Assembly: GCA_021784835.1 (NCBI GenBank)
Contig: JAJYHI010000153.1
Location: 1 to 6,791 of the forward strand
Direction: 5' to 3'
Length of the DNA stretch: 6,791 nt
Source of the DNA: a bacterium
GTDB lineage: Bacteria > SZUA-79 > Acidulodesulfobacterales > Acidulodesulfobacteraceae
Of this stretch, positions 1 to 6,535 are shown piece after piece. The notes beneath the pieces were generated by a model. That model was not told the origin of the DNA, ran no database searches, and saw only the letters and a program-made list of their open reading frames with translations. A program made the translations under genes and the position numbers. The number at the start of each line of letters is the position of its first letter. The first letter of the stretch is position 1.

Positions 1-701
1 GCCGTCAGAAACATTTTTTTATTGTTTTTCTGAAGAAAACCTGCCGGAATGTTTATATTGGTTCCTTTAAGCTCCTGCGCTATCATTAAGGGAGTGACGT
101 TATATCCCGCCATTTTCAAGGGGTTCAGATAAACGTTGAGCTGTTTGTATCTTGCGCCGTTTAAAAAAGTGACCCCGGTTCCCTTAACGGAATCGAGCCT
201 GTCTAATATCCTGCCGGCAATAGTCGTAAGATAACCCGCGTTATATTTTTTGCTCCATAACGTGATATTTAAAATAGGCACGTGGTTTACGTCTATAGGC
301 TTAATGAGCGGCCTCATTGCGCCCTTAGGAATTTCGTCGAGGTTTGAAAATACTTTATTATATATATCTACTAAGCTTTTATCCCGGCTTGCGTTAACAT
401 GAAACTCTACGGTAACTATAGATTCGGAGTTCATAGATATCGAGTAAACGTGCTTAACTCCCGGAATCTGCCACATTTTTCTTTCTAATGGCTTTGTTAC
501 AAGGTTTTTAACCTGCTCGCCGCTTGCTCCCGGAAATCTGACTATTACGTTTGCCGCCGGAACTATAATCTGCGGATTATACTGCCTCGGGGTAAGAAGA
601 ACCGCTATTATTCCGAAACCTATGCTAAAGAGGATTAATAAAAGAGTTATTTTGTTTTCTATAAAATATTCTGTAATTTTAGCGCTAAAATTTTTATTCA
701 T
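1..701 (-). CDS. RND-family efflux permease, N-terminal part (runs off the left edge)
   Basis: Inner-membrane subunit of a tripartite RND pump, which uses the proton gradient to move substrates into an adaptor and outer-membrane channel. 233 codons are visible, open to the window edge; complete family members have about 1000 residues. A cytoplasmic N-terminus leads into a first membrane helix (about residues 18-38). The periplasmic porter signature follows: P-x-Q-Y-N-P-Q-I-x-V-P at 38-48, then the stretch RFPGASGEQV at 55-64, LVTKPLE at 67-73 and W-Q-I-P-G-V at 77-82. These are typical of the start of the PN1 subdomain in HAE1/CzcA-like RND proteins. PN2 begins near residue 136. The ATG follows AAGGAG (714-719) by 12 nt and lies 26 nt after the adaptor stop, so the two genes form one operon. 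Drug or metal specificity cannot be read because the membrane domain is missing. RND assignment is firm; subfamily is not. Confidence 0.93.
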   Translation of the reverse strand, partial: MNKNFSAKITEYFIENKITLLLILFSIGFGIIAVLLTPRQYNPQIIVPAANVIVRFPGASGEQVKNLVTKPLERKMWQIPGVKHVYSISMNSESIVTVEFHVNASRDKSLVDIYNKVFSNLDEIPKGAMRPLIKPIDVNHVPILNITLWSKKYNAGYLTTIAGRILDRLDSVKGTGVTFLNGARYKQLNVYLNPLKMAGYNVTPLMIAQELKGTNINIPAGFLQKNNKKMFLT

Positions 702-727
702 TTATCTAAAAAACTCCTTATCTTGTA

Positions 728-1780
728 TTAGAACTTCGGGTTCACATAGCTTCCTGCGCTTATTTTGTCTAAATCGCTTGTTATTACAATCATTCCGGGA
801 TTTAATCCGTTTATGATTACGATAAAATTATTTTTATACGTCCCGCCCCTTTTTACCGGCTGAAACACGACTTCGCCGGCGCCGTTAACGGTATAAACTC
901 CGGTAATGCCGAGCCGCCTTACGACCGCGGATTTCGGAACGGTTACGGCTTTCCTTTTTCCTATTTTAAATCTCGCCGTTCCGTACATTCCCGGCATCAG
1001 CCCCGATTTTTCGGCTCCTTTTATGGCAATTCTAACTAAGACGGAATGGGAATAGGGATTGGCAGACCTTACTACGGATATTACTTTTCCTTCTACAGTT
1101 TTATCTATCGACGAAAAATTCAATTTAACGGCTTCGGCGTTTTTTATTTTGCTAAAATATTTGACGTTTACGGATGTCTTAAATTCCAATTTCTTAAGGC
1201 TTTGAATTATTAACAGCATCTGTCCGGGCGCGACAAGGTCGCCCATGGAAACGTTTTTTTTAGTTATGACCCCGTCGATAGGAGAATAAATATTTTTGTA
1301 ATCTAAATAGTTCCTGGCTTCGTTCAAGCCGGCTTTAGCTACGTTATACTGCATTAGGGTATTGTCGTACATCTGTCTCGACACAGAATTTTCTTTATAT
1401 AATCTTTTAATCCTGTCGTATGTTTTTTTTGCGTTAATAAATCCGGCTTTCGCGGCATAATATTTTGAGCCGATTTCGGGGGCGCTTAATTTCAATAAAA
1501 GCTGTCCTTTAGAAACAGCCTGACCCTGATGAATGTTTTCCATGACTACGTATCCCATAATATGGGCTGATATAGCGGTATTATTGAATGAATCCGTATT
1601 TCCCGGAGATTTAAGATAATCCGGAATAATGCTGTATTGAGTTTTAAATGCGCCGACGCTCAGCTTGGATTTCGTTTCTCCCGTAACGCCCTGCTTTTTT
1701 GCGCATCCGCTTAACGATAATGATAATACTGTAAAGAATACCGCTAAAACGGCGTAAAATATACCGTTGAATTTTTTCAT
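728..1780 (-). CDS. RND efflux periplasmic adaptor (HlyD/AcrA-type membrane fusion protein), lipoprotein
   Basis: Adaptor that bridges the RND permease encoded directly downstream to an outer-membrane channel. 350 residues, normal for the family. The N-terminus is a lipoprotein signal: KK at 2-3, a hydrophobic stretch 6-22 and lipobox L23-S-G-C26, so the mature protein should be lipid-anchored through C26. The first lipoyl half-motif lies at about 69-98, an alpha-helical hairpin at about 103-160, and the second half-motif at about 165-192 (YSPIDGVITKK, then GDLVAPGQ). A beta-barrel spans about 195-272 and ends in M-P-G-M-Y-G (262-267). A membrane-proximal domain fills the C-terminus. The helical hairpin is short, as in many metal or small-molecule adaptors, but that is weak evidence for substrate. 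The start is supported by AAAGGGAG (1787-1794), 6 nt upstream of the ATG. No outer-membrane channel gene is in the window. Confidence 0.94.
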   Translation of the reverse strand: MKKFNGIFYAVLAVFFTVLSLSLSGCAKKQGVTGETKSKLSVGAFKTQYSIIPDYLKSPGNTDSFNNTAISAHIMGYVVMENIHQGQAVSKGQLLLKLSAPEIGSKYYAAKAGFINAKKTYDRIKRLYKENSVSRQMYDNTLMQYNVAKAGLNEARNYLDYKNIYSPIDGVITKKNVSMGDLVAPGQMLLIIQSLKKLEFKTSVNVKYFSKIKNAEAVKLNFSSIDKTVEGKVISVVRSANPYSHSVLVRIAIKGAEKSGLMPGMYGTARFKIGKRKAVTVPKSAVVRRLGITGVYTVNGAGEVVFQPVKRGGTYKNNFIVIINGLNPGMIVITSDLDKISAGSYVNPKF

Positions 1781-1883
1781 CTCCTGCTCCCTTTATATAT
1801 CTGAAATAGCTTAAATACTTATTATTTTCCGCTGTTTTTTACGAAGGGTTATTTTATATATATAACTATCCATATATAACAAT

Positions 1884-1911
1884 ATTATCATTTTCATATG
1901 TTTTAAGTCAA
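1884..1911 (-). promoter_or_regulatory. Predicted sigma-70 promoter of the RND efflux operon
   Basis: On the minus strand TTGACT (1911-1906) and GATAAT (1889-1884) are separated by 16 bp; each matches the consensus at 5 of 6 positions. Transcription would start near 1877, giving a leader of about 97 nt before the adaptor ATG at 1780. The -35 box begins only 9 bases beyond the pilC stop, so the efflux operon appears to have its own promoter. Two direct copies of the 9-mer GTTATATAT (plus-strand 1872-1880 and 1858-1866), 14 bp apart, lie around the predicted start and could be a regulator site. They may equally be chance in this AT-rich stretch. No terminator is visible between pilC and this promoter. 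Confidence 0.6.
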
Positions 1912-1919
1912 ATTTTTTA

Positions 1920-3134
1920 TCAGCCTTTTTTTGCAAAATTTATCACGTCGATAATAGGAAGGTATATTGCCAGCGCAAGAAAGAGAACCATGCCGAAAAT
2001 TATAGTTAACAGCACCGGTTCTATGCTTGCCTGAAGCATGCTCAGCTGATGGTCTAAATCCTCGTCGAAATAATCAGCCACCTTGCCGAGCATTTCGTCT
2101 ATATGTCCTGTTTCTTCGCCTACGCTGACCATCTGTATAATAATGCCCGAAAAAATTTTAGAATTCCTGAAACTGTTCGTAATAGATTCTCCTCTTGTAA
2201 CATCTGACTGTATTTCGTCTATTTTATTGGTAAAAAATTTATTGTTTACGGCGTTCCTGATAAGCTCGAACGCCCTGTTGACGGGAAGCCCGCTCTGGAA
2301 TAAAAGCCCGAAAATCCTTGTAAACTGGCCCATCATAGATTTATAAAAAATGCTTCCGAATATAGGTATTTTAAGTTTATGTTCGTCCCACCACAGTCTT
2401 CCCGAAGACGAATTCAAATAAATTTTAACTCCGGCCGTCAAAGCAACGGCGGCTATTAAAACTACATACCAGAAGCCGATGAAAAAATTGGAAATAGCCA
2501 CTAATATCCTTGTTTCTAATGGAAGAGGAACGTTAAAACTTTTATAAAGCATAGCAAATTTGGGTATGACGAATCCTACTAATATCACGACGGCGATTAT
2601 TATTGCCGAAACGACGATTTTAGGATAGAACGTTGCACTCCTTACTTTTGCCCTAATCGCCATATCTTTTTCCATTAATAGAGCAAGCCTGACGAGTATG
2701 TCGTATAAAAGACCGCTGGTTTCGCCGACTTCTACCATATTTACGTAAATTTCGGAAAAAACTTCGGGATGTTTTGCAAAACTTTTGGAAAGAGTCTGAC
2801 CGCTCTCTACGTCCTGCTTTACTTCCGCCAGAATCTCCTTAAATTTTTTATTTCTTGCGAGTTCCATTAAAGAATCAAGGCTTTTGGTAAGCGGCACGCC
2901 CGATTGATACAGCGTGGCAAGCTGTCTTGAAAAAACTATTACGTCTTTTTTGGAGATATTCTGAAATGCTGGAAGAAGGTCGCCCCATGAAAAACTTGAG
3001 GCTTCTTTGACCGAGATAGGAATAAGCTTCAATTCTTCTATCTGTTTTTCTGCGGAAATCGAGGAAGCAGATTCTATTCTTCCGGCTATGAGCTTCCCCT
3101 GCCTGTCTCTCGCCTTATAATTGTATATAGCCAT
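1920..3134 (-). CDS. pilC: Type IV pilus / type II secretion inner-membrane platform protein (PilC/GspF family)
   Basis: Polytopic inner-membrane protein on which the assembly ATPase encoded upstream acts to drive pilin or pseudopilin polymerisation. 404 residues, the usual length. It opens with the family-typical MAIYNYKARDRQGK. Two T2SSF repeats follow at about 67-189 and 269-395, each with the signature M-V-x-V-G-E-x-(S/T)-G (133-141 and 335-343). Predicted membrane helices lie near 172-193, 219-240 and 372-393. An in-frame TTG at 3146 would add four residues (MLLF). I prefer the ATG at 3134 because family members start MxxYxYKA. Neither start has a good ribosome site: AGG (3150-3152) is 3 nt from the TTG and 15 nt from the ATG. 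The gene lies 132 bp downstream of the ATPase gene. PilC and GspF cannot be separated by sequence alone here, so the symbol is provisional. Confidence 0.92.
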   Translation of the reverse strand: MAIYNYKARDRQGKLIAGRIESASSISAEKQIEELKLIPISVKEASSFSWGDLLPAFQNISKKDVIVFSRQLATLYQSGVPLTKSLDSLMELARNKKFKEILAEVKQDVESGQTLSKSFAKHPEVFSEIYVNMVEVGETSGLLYDILVRLALLMEKDMAIRAKVRSATFYPKIVVSAIIIAVVILVGFVIPKFAMLYKSFNVPLPLETRILVAISNFFIGFWYVVLIAAVALTAGVKIYLNSSSGRLWWDEHKLKIPIFGSIFYKSMMGQFTRIFGLLFQSGLPVNRAFELIRNAVNNKFFTNKIDEIQSDVTRGESITNSFRNSKIFSGIIIQMVSVGEETGHIDEMLGKVADYFDEDLDHQLSMLQASIEPVLLTIIFGMVLFLALAIYLPIIDVINFAKKG

Positions 3135-3266
3135 AAATAAAAGCAAAAACCTGAATATTAAAAGATTTATATTTTTATATTATGATAGTATATATAACAA
3201 GTTTATTATGTACCGTTATGCATTAGTTGTTTTAATATTATTATGCCGCGCGGTTATTTGCAAGTT
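3135..3266 (-). other. AT-rich intergenic gap between pilB and pilC
   Basis: 132 bp without a credible ORF, unusually wide for a pair often tightly linked. It is AT-rich apart from a GC-only 8-bp palindrome, CCGCGCGG (3246-3253), 14 bases past the pilB stop. The palindrome has no loop and no T-tract, so it is not a terminator. Several TATA-like hexamers occur between 3160 and 3215 on the minus strand, but none pairs with a convincing -35 box. I therefore cannot say whether pilC has its own promoter. Confidence 0.4.
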
Positions 3267-5024
3267 TTATATGTCCTGAGTAGCCTGCAAAACTTCTGCC
3301 AGCGTCGTAACGCCTTCTATAACTTTTCTCAGCCCGGCTATTCTCAGAGGAACGAAACCGTCCTTTATGGCGGCGTTTCTTATCTGTGCCGCATCTGCTT
3401 TTTCGATAATCAGTTTTTGTACGTTTCTTGAAGGCGTTAAAATTTCCTGTATGTTTATCCTTCCGTGAAAACCCGTTCCTCTGCATAAATCGCAGCCCTT
3501 TTCTTCATAGAACTTAAAATTACCGTCCGCAGGAAGACCGAGTTCCTTAAGAAGTTCCGGCTCCGGCGCATACGCCTCCTTACAGCTGTCGCAAAGCCTC
3601 TTTACTAATCTCTGCCCTATTATTCCGACAATAGAAGAAGAAATCAAAAAAGGCTCTATTCCCATATCGGCAAGCCTTGAAATTGAGCTGGAAGAATCCT
3701 GCGTATGAAGAGTAGAAATAACGAAATGGCCGGTTAACGACGCCTGAATCGCTATTCTTGCCGATTCCTCGTCCCTTATTTCGCCAACGAGAATGATATC
3801 CGGGTCCTGTCTAAGAACGGCTCTTAAAGCGTCCGGAAACCCCATTCCTCCTTTTTTATTGGCTTCTATCTGGTTTATATATCTTATTTTATATTCTACC
3901 GGATCTTCGACGGTTATAATATTTTTATTTATGCTGTTAAGTTCCGCTATCATCGAATATGCCGTTGTCGTTTTGCCGGAACCGGTAGGACCGGTTATCA
4001 AAAATAGGCCGTATTTCCTGTATATTATCTTTAAAATTTTTTCTTTATCGTTTTTGTCTATAGGAAGTTCCGAAACCTTATCGACCTTTGAAGCTTTGTC
4101 TAAGAGCCTGAAAACCGCTTTTTCGCCGTTTATGGTCGGAACCACGGAAACCCTTACGTCTAAATTTTTTTCTCCGACGTTTATGTCGAACCTAGAATCC
4201 TGCGGATTCCTTTTTTCGGCGATATCCATATTCGCCATTATCTTTATTCTTGCGATAACGGGATTTAAAAACTGCAAAGGGATTCTTCTTGCTTCTATAA
4301 GTTCGCCGTCTATTCTTTCCCTTACTATCATTTCGTCGGAAAGAGGCTCTATGTGTATATCGGATGCCCTGCTTTTAGAAGCGGAAAATATTATATCGTT
4401 TACGAGTTTGATTATATTTATGTCTTCGGACTGCAGGACTTCCTTGACTGCGGCCGAAGCCGAAGGGGAATGGGGAAAGCCGGCCGCGCCCGTCTGTCCC
4501 GACGCTAAACCAGTAAAATTTTTATTATCGGTAGGAACGACGTTTTGATATGAAGCCGCCTTAGGTAAGTCTCTAGCTTTCCAGACAAAATCTATAGCTT
4601 TAGAAATATCGTGTTCTTTTGCCAGAACTATATCTATATTATAATTAATATGCCTTTTTAAGGCGTCAGTAGCAAAAACGTTAAGCGGGTCGGACAGCGC
4701 AACTGTAAGAATACCATCGGCAAGGCTTATCCCGACCATTTTAAACTGCCTCGAAAGTCCTTCCGATATCAGCCTTCCGACAGCCGGGTCTATTATGAGC
4801 TTCGAAAGGTCTATTTTTTTTAAGCCTATCTGGGAGGAAAGCGCGTCTAATATATTGTCTTCCGAAAGTATTCCGAGGGCGGTCAACGCCGAACCTAATC
4901 TCAGATTGCGCTTTTTCCCCTCCGTAAGAGCCGTTTCCAGCTGGGTCGCGTTCAAAAGTCCGGTATCTATAAGTATCTCGCCGAGCTTTTTAGTTTTCGA
5001 TAAATTATTTATTATTATGCCCAT
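3267..5024 (-). CDS. pilB: Type IV pilus / type II secretion assembly ATPase (PilB/GspE family) with MshEN-like N-domain
   Basis: Cytoplasmic hexameric ATPase that powers extension of pili or pseudopili through the PilC/GspF platform encoded next. 585 residues, nearer PilB length than most GspE. The N-terminal MshEN/T2SSE_N region (about 10-150) has two tandem 24-residue motifs of the c-di-GMP-binding type at 13-36 and 42-65. A low-complexity linker (about 155-195) precedes the ATPase core. The core has S-R-A-S-D-I-H-I-E-P (218-227), Walker A GPTGSGKTT (345-353, K351), Asp box TVEDPVE (371-377), Walker B with DPDIILVGEIRD (407-418, E415) and His box TGHFVISTLHT (431-441). Zinc cysteines are C478, C481, C511 and C514. 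All catalytic motifs are intact. The lack of a PilT-like sequence and the tetracysteine site point to an extension rather than retraction motor. The start is supported by AGG (5030-5032), 5 nt before the ATG. The choice of pilB over gspE rests on length and the N-domain and is tentative. Confidence 0.94.
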   Translation of the reverse strand: MGIIINNLSKTKKLGEILIDTGLLNATQLETALTEGKKRNLRLGSALTALGILSEDNILDALSSQIGLKKIDLSKLIIDPAVGRLISEGLSRQFKMVGISLADGILTVALSDPLNVFATDALKRHINYNIDIVLAKEHDISKAIDFVWKARDLPKAASYQNVVPTDNKNFTGLASGQTGAAGFPHSPSASAAVKEVLQSEDINIIKLVNDIIFSASKSRASDIHIEPLSDEMIVRERIDGELIEARRIPLQFLNPVIARIKIMANMDIAEKRNPQDSRFDINVGEKNLDVRVSVVPTINGEKAVFRLLDKASKVDKVSELPIDKNDKEKILKIIYRKYGLFLITGPTGSGKTTTAYSMIAELNSINKNIITVEDPVEYKIRYINQIEANKKGGMGFPDALRAVLRQDPDIILVGEIRDEESARIAIQASLTGHFVISTLHTQDSSSSISRLADMGIEPFLISSSIVGIIGQRLVKRLCDSCKEAYAPEPELLKELGLPADGNFKFYEEKGCDLCRGTGFHGRINIQEILTPSRNVQKLIIEKADAAQIRNAAIKDGFVPLRIAGLRKVIEGVTTLAEVLQATQDI

Positions 5025-5179
5025 ATTCGCCTGCTAAAAATGTTCCGATATATACCTTAATCATGCAAGAGAAAATATTTAGATGTTTCTTTTATATATA
5101 AATTCTGGATTCCTGCGAAAGCAGGAATCCAGGAAATAAATCTTTAAGAATAATTATAATATATACAAATTCCTGATAA
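5025..5179. other. Intergenic region between aroD and pilB
   Basis: 155 bp, AT-rich, with no ORF. It contains the hairpin repeat at 5105-5132. A TATAAT hexamer lies on the minus strand (5158-5153), 129 bp before pilB, but the sequence 16-18 bp upstream does not resemble TTGACA, so a pilB promoter here is only possible. No hairpin followed by a U-tract ends aroD, so read-through from aroD into pilB cannot be excluded. Confidence 0.4.
5105..5132. repeat. Perfect 12-bp inverted repeat with GAAA loop (REP-like intergenic palindrome)
   Basis: CTGGATTCCTGC (5105-5116) and GCAGGAATCCAG (5121-5132) are exact reverse complements around GAAA. A T·G wobble and a T-A pair extend the stem to 14. The core TTCCTGCGAAAGCAGGAA resembles short palindromic elements (TTCC-[CT]GCGAAAGC-[AG]GGAA type) that I recall as dispersed intergenic repeats in many Gram-negative genomes. 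Only one copy lies in this window, so repetition is inferred. It sits 48 bp past the aroD stop. Neither strand has a run of Ts directly after it, so a role as an intrinsic terminator is weak; mRNA 3'-end stabilisation is possible. Confidence 0.7.
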
Positions 5180-6049
5180 TCATGCCAAGGTATCTAAAAA
5201 GCCGACCGTTTTATAAAATTCGTCGGGCGTAGTCTGCCCCTGCGCGGTAATTCCGTAAGGCGAAGAGCAGTATGCAAGAAAAGAGCCATAAATTACCGAC
5301 GAAGCTCTGGTTATCCTGCCTTTTTCACCCATCCCGAAAATTATAAATTCGGGAAATGCCTTTTCATCCGTCATTTTTATAGAACGTATTTTTATATTTT
5401 TTTCGGAAACGCTTTCCGCATCTTCTTCGGAAACGACCGTATCCGCAAGCTTAAAATAATCAGCGCCGAAATAACTTGAATCTAAGTAAAATCTTACGGT
5501 ATCGAGCAGGCCTATCCGCCCCTTAAAATCGTGAATGGAAAGAATGACCCGCGATTTTTTTGAATGGGCAAATTCTATAAAATTTTTTATAACGTTCCGC
5601 TCTAAAATATCGAGTTCTATGTCGCAAATATCTATGCCGAGTCCTATAACTGCTCTTAAAAATTTTATTCTTTCGGGTTCTAAGCCCCCATCGCCGCTTT
5701 TTCCGGCGATTTCTAAACCGGAAGGTTTTGCCGGTCTTTGTTTTTCTAAAAAGGAGACGCATCCGTTCGCGCCGTAAGAGGCGTCCCTGTTTGTACCTAT
5801 CGTTTTAATTCCTTTATTTTTCGCGTAAGAAATTATTTTTTTAATTTCAGGCAAAACGGCGTCTTTATGAAAATATCCTTCCGGATTGTTTCGGCTTTTA
5901 TCCGGCGCATTGTTTGAAGGCGAGGTTTCGGCAATCATATCGAACCTGAGCTCTATGAATTCCGCATCTTTGCTTTTTGCGTAATCTACGGCGTCATATA
6001 CCGCGCTTAATCCGGTATTCCCGATTGACAGGCAGACTCTCGGTTTCAT
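5180..6049 (-). CDS. aroD: 3-dehydroquinate dehydratase, type I
   Basis: Cytoplasmic class I aldolase-fold enzyme that dehydrates 3-dehydroquinate to 3-dehydroshikimate through a Schiff base, the third step of the shikimate pathway. Recognisable residues: E33-L-R35, T-N-R88, D143-I-E145-L, S-I-H173-D-F (catalytic His), Y-F-K200-L-A (Schiff-base Lys), I-T-R248, Y-G-S256 and T-A-Q-G-Q272, equivalent to the usual S-A-P-G-Q. At 289 residues it exceeds the usual ~220-255. The excess lies mainly in two polar loops at about 41-58 and 103-126. The Glu that normally sits four residues after the Arg of the T-x-R motif (E86 in Salmonella numbering) aligns with Y92. Its ATG overlaps the stop of the tautomerase gene (ATGA) and lacks a good ribosome site of its own (AAGCCGGCAA), so translation is probably coupled. 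The sequence is too short and lacks the motifs for an AroD-AroE fusion. Confidence 0.93.
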   Translation of the reverse strand: MKPRVCLSIGNTGLSAVYDAVDYAKSKDAEFIELRFDMIAETSPSNNAPDKSRNNPEGYFHKDAVLPEIKKIISYAKNKGIKTIGTNRDASYGANGCVSFLEKQRPAKPSGLEIAGKSGDGGLEPERIKFLRAVIGLGIDICDIELDILERNVIKNFIEFAHSKKSRVILSIHDFKGRIGLLDTVRFYLDSSYFGADYFKLADTVVSEEDAESVSEKNIKIRSIKMTDEKAFPEFIIFGMGEKGRITRASSVIYGSFLAYCSSPYGITAQGQTTPDEFYKTVGFLDTLA

Positions 6050-6258
6050 TTGCCGGCTTCCTTTTTTGCTTTTATTTTATCGCAGGCGAGTTCGCCGCCG
6101 AGTCCCCATTCGTCGGCAGGAAACTCTTCGACGACCACCCACACGTTATTTTCGTCTATGCTTAGACTTTCGGACACGCTTTTAGTAATAGATTTAATAA
6201 GATTTTTTTTCTGTTCTTTTGTTCTTCCGTCAAGCATTTTAACCGATACGAAAGGCAT
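6046..6258 (-). CDS. 4-oxalocrotonate tautomerase-family protein
   Basis: Small enzyme of the tautomerase superfamily, 70 codons, typically hexameric and cytosolic. The start is set by AAGGAGG (6264-6270), 5 nt before the ATG at 6258, and by the required N-terminal M-P: after Met removal the catalytic base is Pro1. An in-frame upstream ATG at 6279 would bury that proline, has no ribosome site and lies only about 9 nt from the predicted transcription start. Numbering from Pro1, Arg11 is conserved and the motif W50-G-L-G-G-E is present as in 4-OT relatives. The position of substrate-binding Arg39 is Trp (N-V-W39-V-V). That speaks against a true 2-hydroxymuconate tautomerase and for another, unassigned substrate. 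A Lys-rich tail of about 14 residues follows. It is the first gene of an operon with aroD, joined by a 4-nt ATGA overlap. Confidence 0.88.
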   Translation of the reverse strand: MPFVSVKMLDGRTKEQKKNLIKSITKSVSESLSIDENNVWVVVEEFPADEWGLGGELACDKIKAKKEAGK

Positions 6259-6294
6259 TTTTTCCTCCTTACTTAACATAAAATTTTATTTAAA

Positions 6295-6323
6295 ATTATA
6301 ACAGATATAATATTTTTAGGCAA
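6295..6323 (-). promoter_or_regulatory. Extended -10 promoter of the tautomerase-aroD operon
   Basis: On the minus strand TATAAT (6300-6295) is preceded by TGT (6303-6301), giving the extended -10 form TGnTATAAT. TTGCCT (6323-6318) stands 17 bp upstream and matches four of six -35 positions. Transcription would begin near 6288, leaving a leader of about 30 nt before the ATG at 6258. This supports the shorter tautomerase start. Confidence 0.7.
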
Positions 6324-6444
6324 CGGTTTTGCCGACCACAAAACGACGGATTTAATTAAAAATAACTATATATTTTTTACATAATACCGATATATAATAA
6401 AACAATATTTTTACCGAAAAAACGGTCGGACTCTTTATTTTGTA
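6324..6444. other. Divergent intergenic region between the tautomerase promoter and the candidate sRNA
   Basis: No credible ORF on either strand. Immediately upstream of the tautomerase -35 box there is a 6-bp inverted repeat, GTTTTG (6326-6331) and CAAAAC (6339-6344), separated by 7 bp. Its placement would suit an operator, but it is short. A second small inverted repeat, ACCG-AAAAAA-CGGT (6413-6426), lies at the far side with no following T-tract. The remainder is AT-rich with scattered TATA-like hexamers. Confidence 0.35.
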
Positions 6445-6450
6445 TATAAT
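6445..6450 (+). promoter_or_regulatory. Possible -10 box for the plus-strand candidate sRNA
   Basis: A perfect TATAAT hexamer lies here. The region 15-19 bp upstream (6420-6429, around AACGGTCGGA) does not resemble TTGACA, so the promoter would have to be activator-dependent, weak or of another sigma class. A start near 6457 would give an RNA of about 181 nt ending at the terminator. TATAAT is common by chance in sequence this AT-rich. Confidence 0.35.
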
Positions 6451-6489
6451 TAATAGAAAAATGCTACATGGTAAGGATGTTTAAGGCGG

Positions 6490-6535
6490 CATAAAATTTT
6501 TTTTAAAAAAAAAATTTGATTTTTTAAATTTTATG
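6490..6535 (+). repeat. AT-only inverted repeat forming a long hairpin
   Basis: CATAAAATTT (6490-6499) and AAATTTTATG (6526-6535) are exact reverse complements. The 26-nt interior contains five Ts, ten As (6505-6514) and six Ts (6520-6525), so the As can pair with Ts on either side and extend the stem. In RNA it would be a central arm of the candidate sRNA. In DNA it is an A-tract/cruciform-prone site. Only its two end pairs contain G or C. Confidence 0.6.

Noticed and set aside
622..816. Small plus-strand open frame across the RND permease/adaptor junction
   Set aside because: It overlaps the start of the permease, the intergenic ribosome site and the end of the adaptor, all well supported on the other strand. 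Its protein is low-complexity and unrecognisable.
3246..3253. CCGCGCGG palindrome just after pilB as a terminator
   Set aside because: It has no loop and no T-tract, and is better described as a GC-only palindrome of unknown meaning.
3793..4548. Open frame of 251 codons on the plus strand opposite the ATPase gene, with hydrophobic translation
   Set aside because: It lies wholly antisense to an intact PilB/GspE reading frame carrying all catalytic motifs. Its composition follows from the codon use of that gene, and no promoter or ribosome site precedes it.
5105..5132. Hairpin considered as the aroD transcription terminator
   Set aside because: The stem is strong, but on the minus strand it is followed by AATTTATATATAAAA, not a continuous T-run, so it is listed as a repeat.
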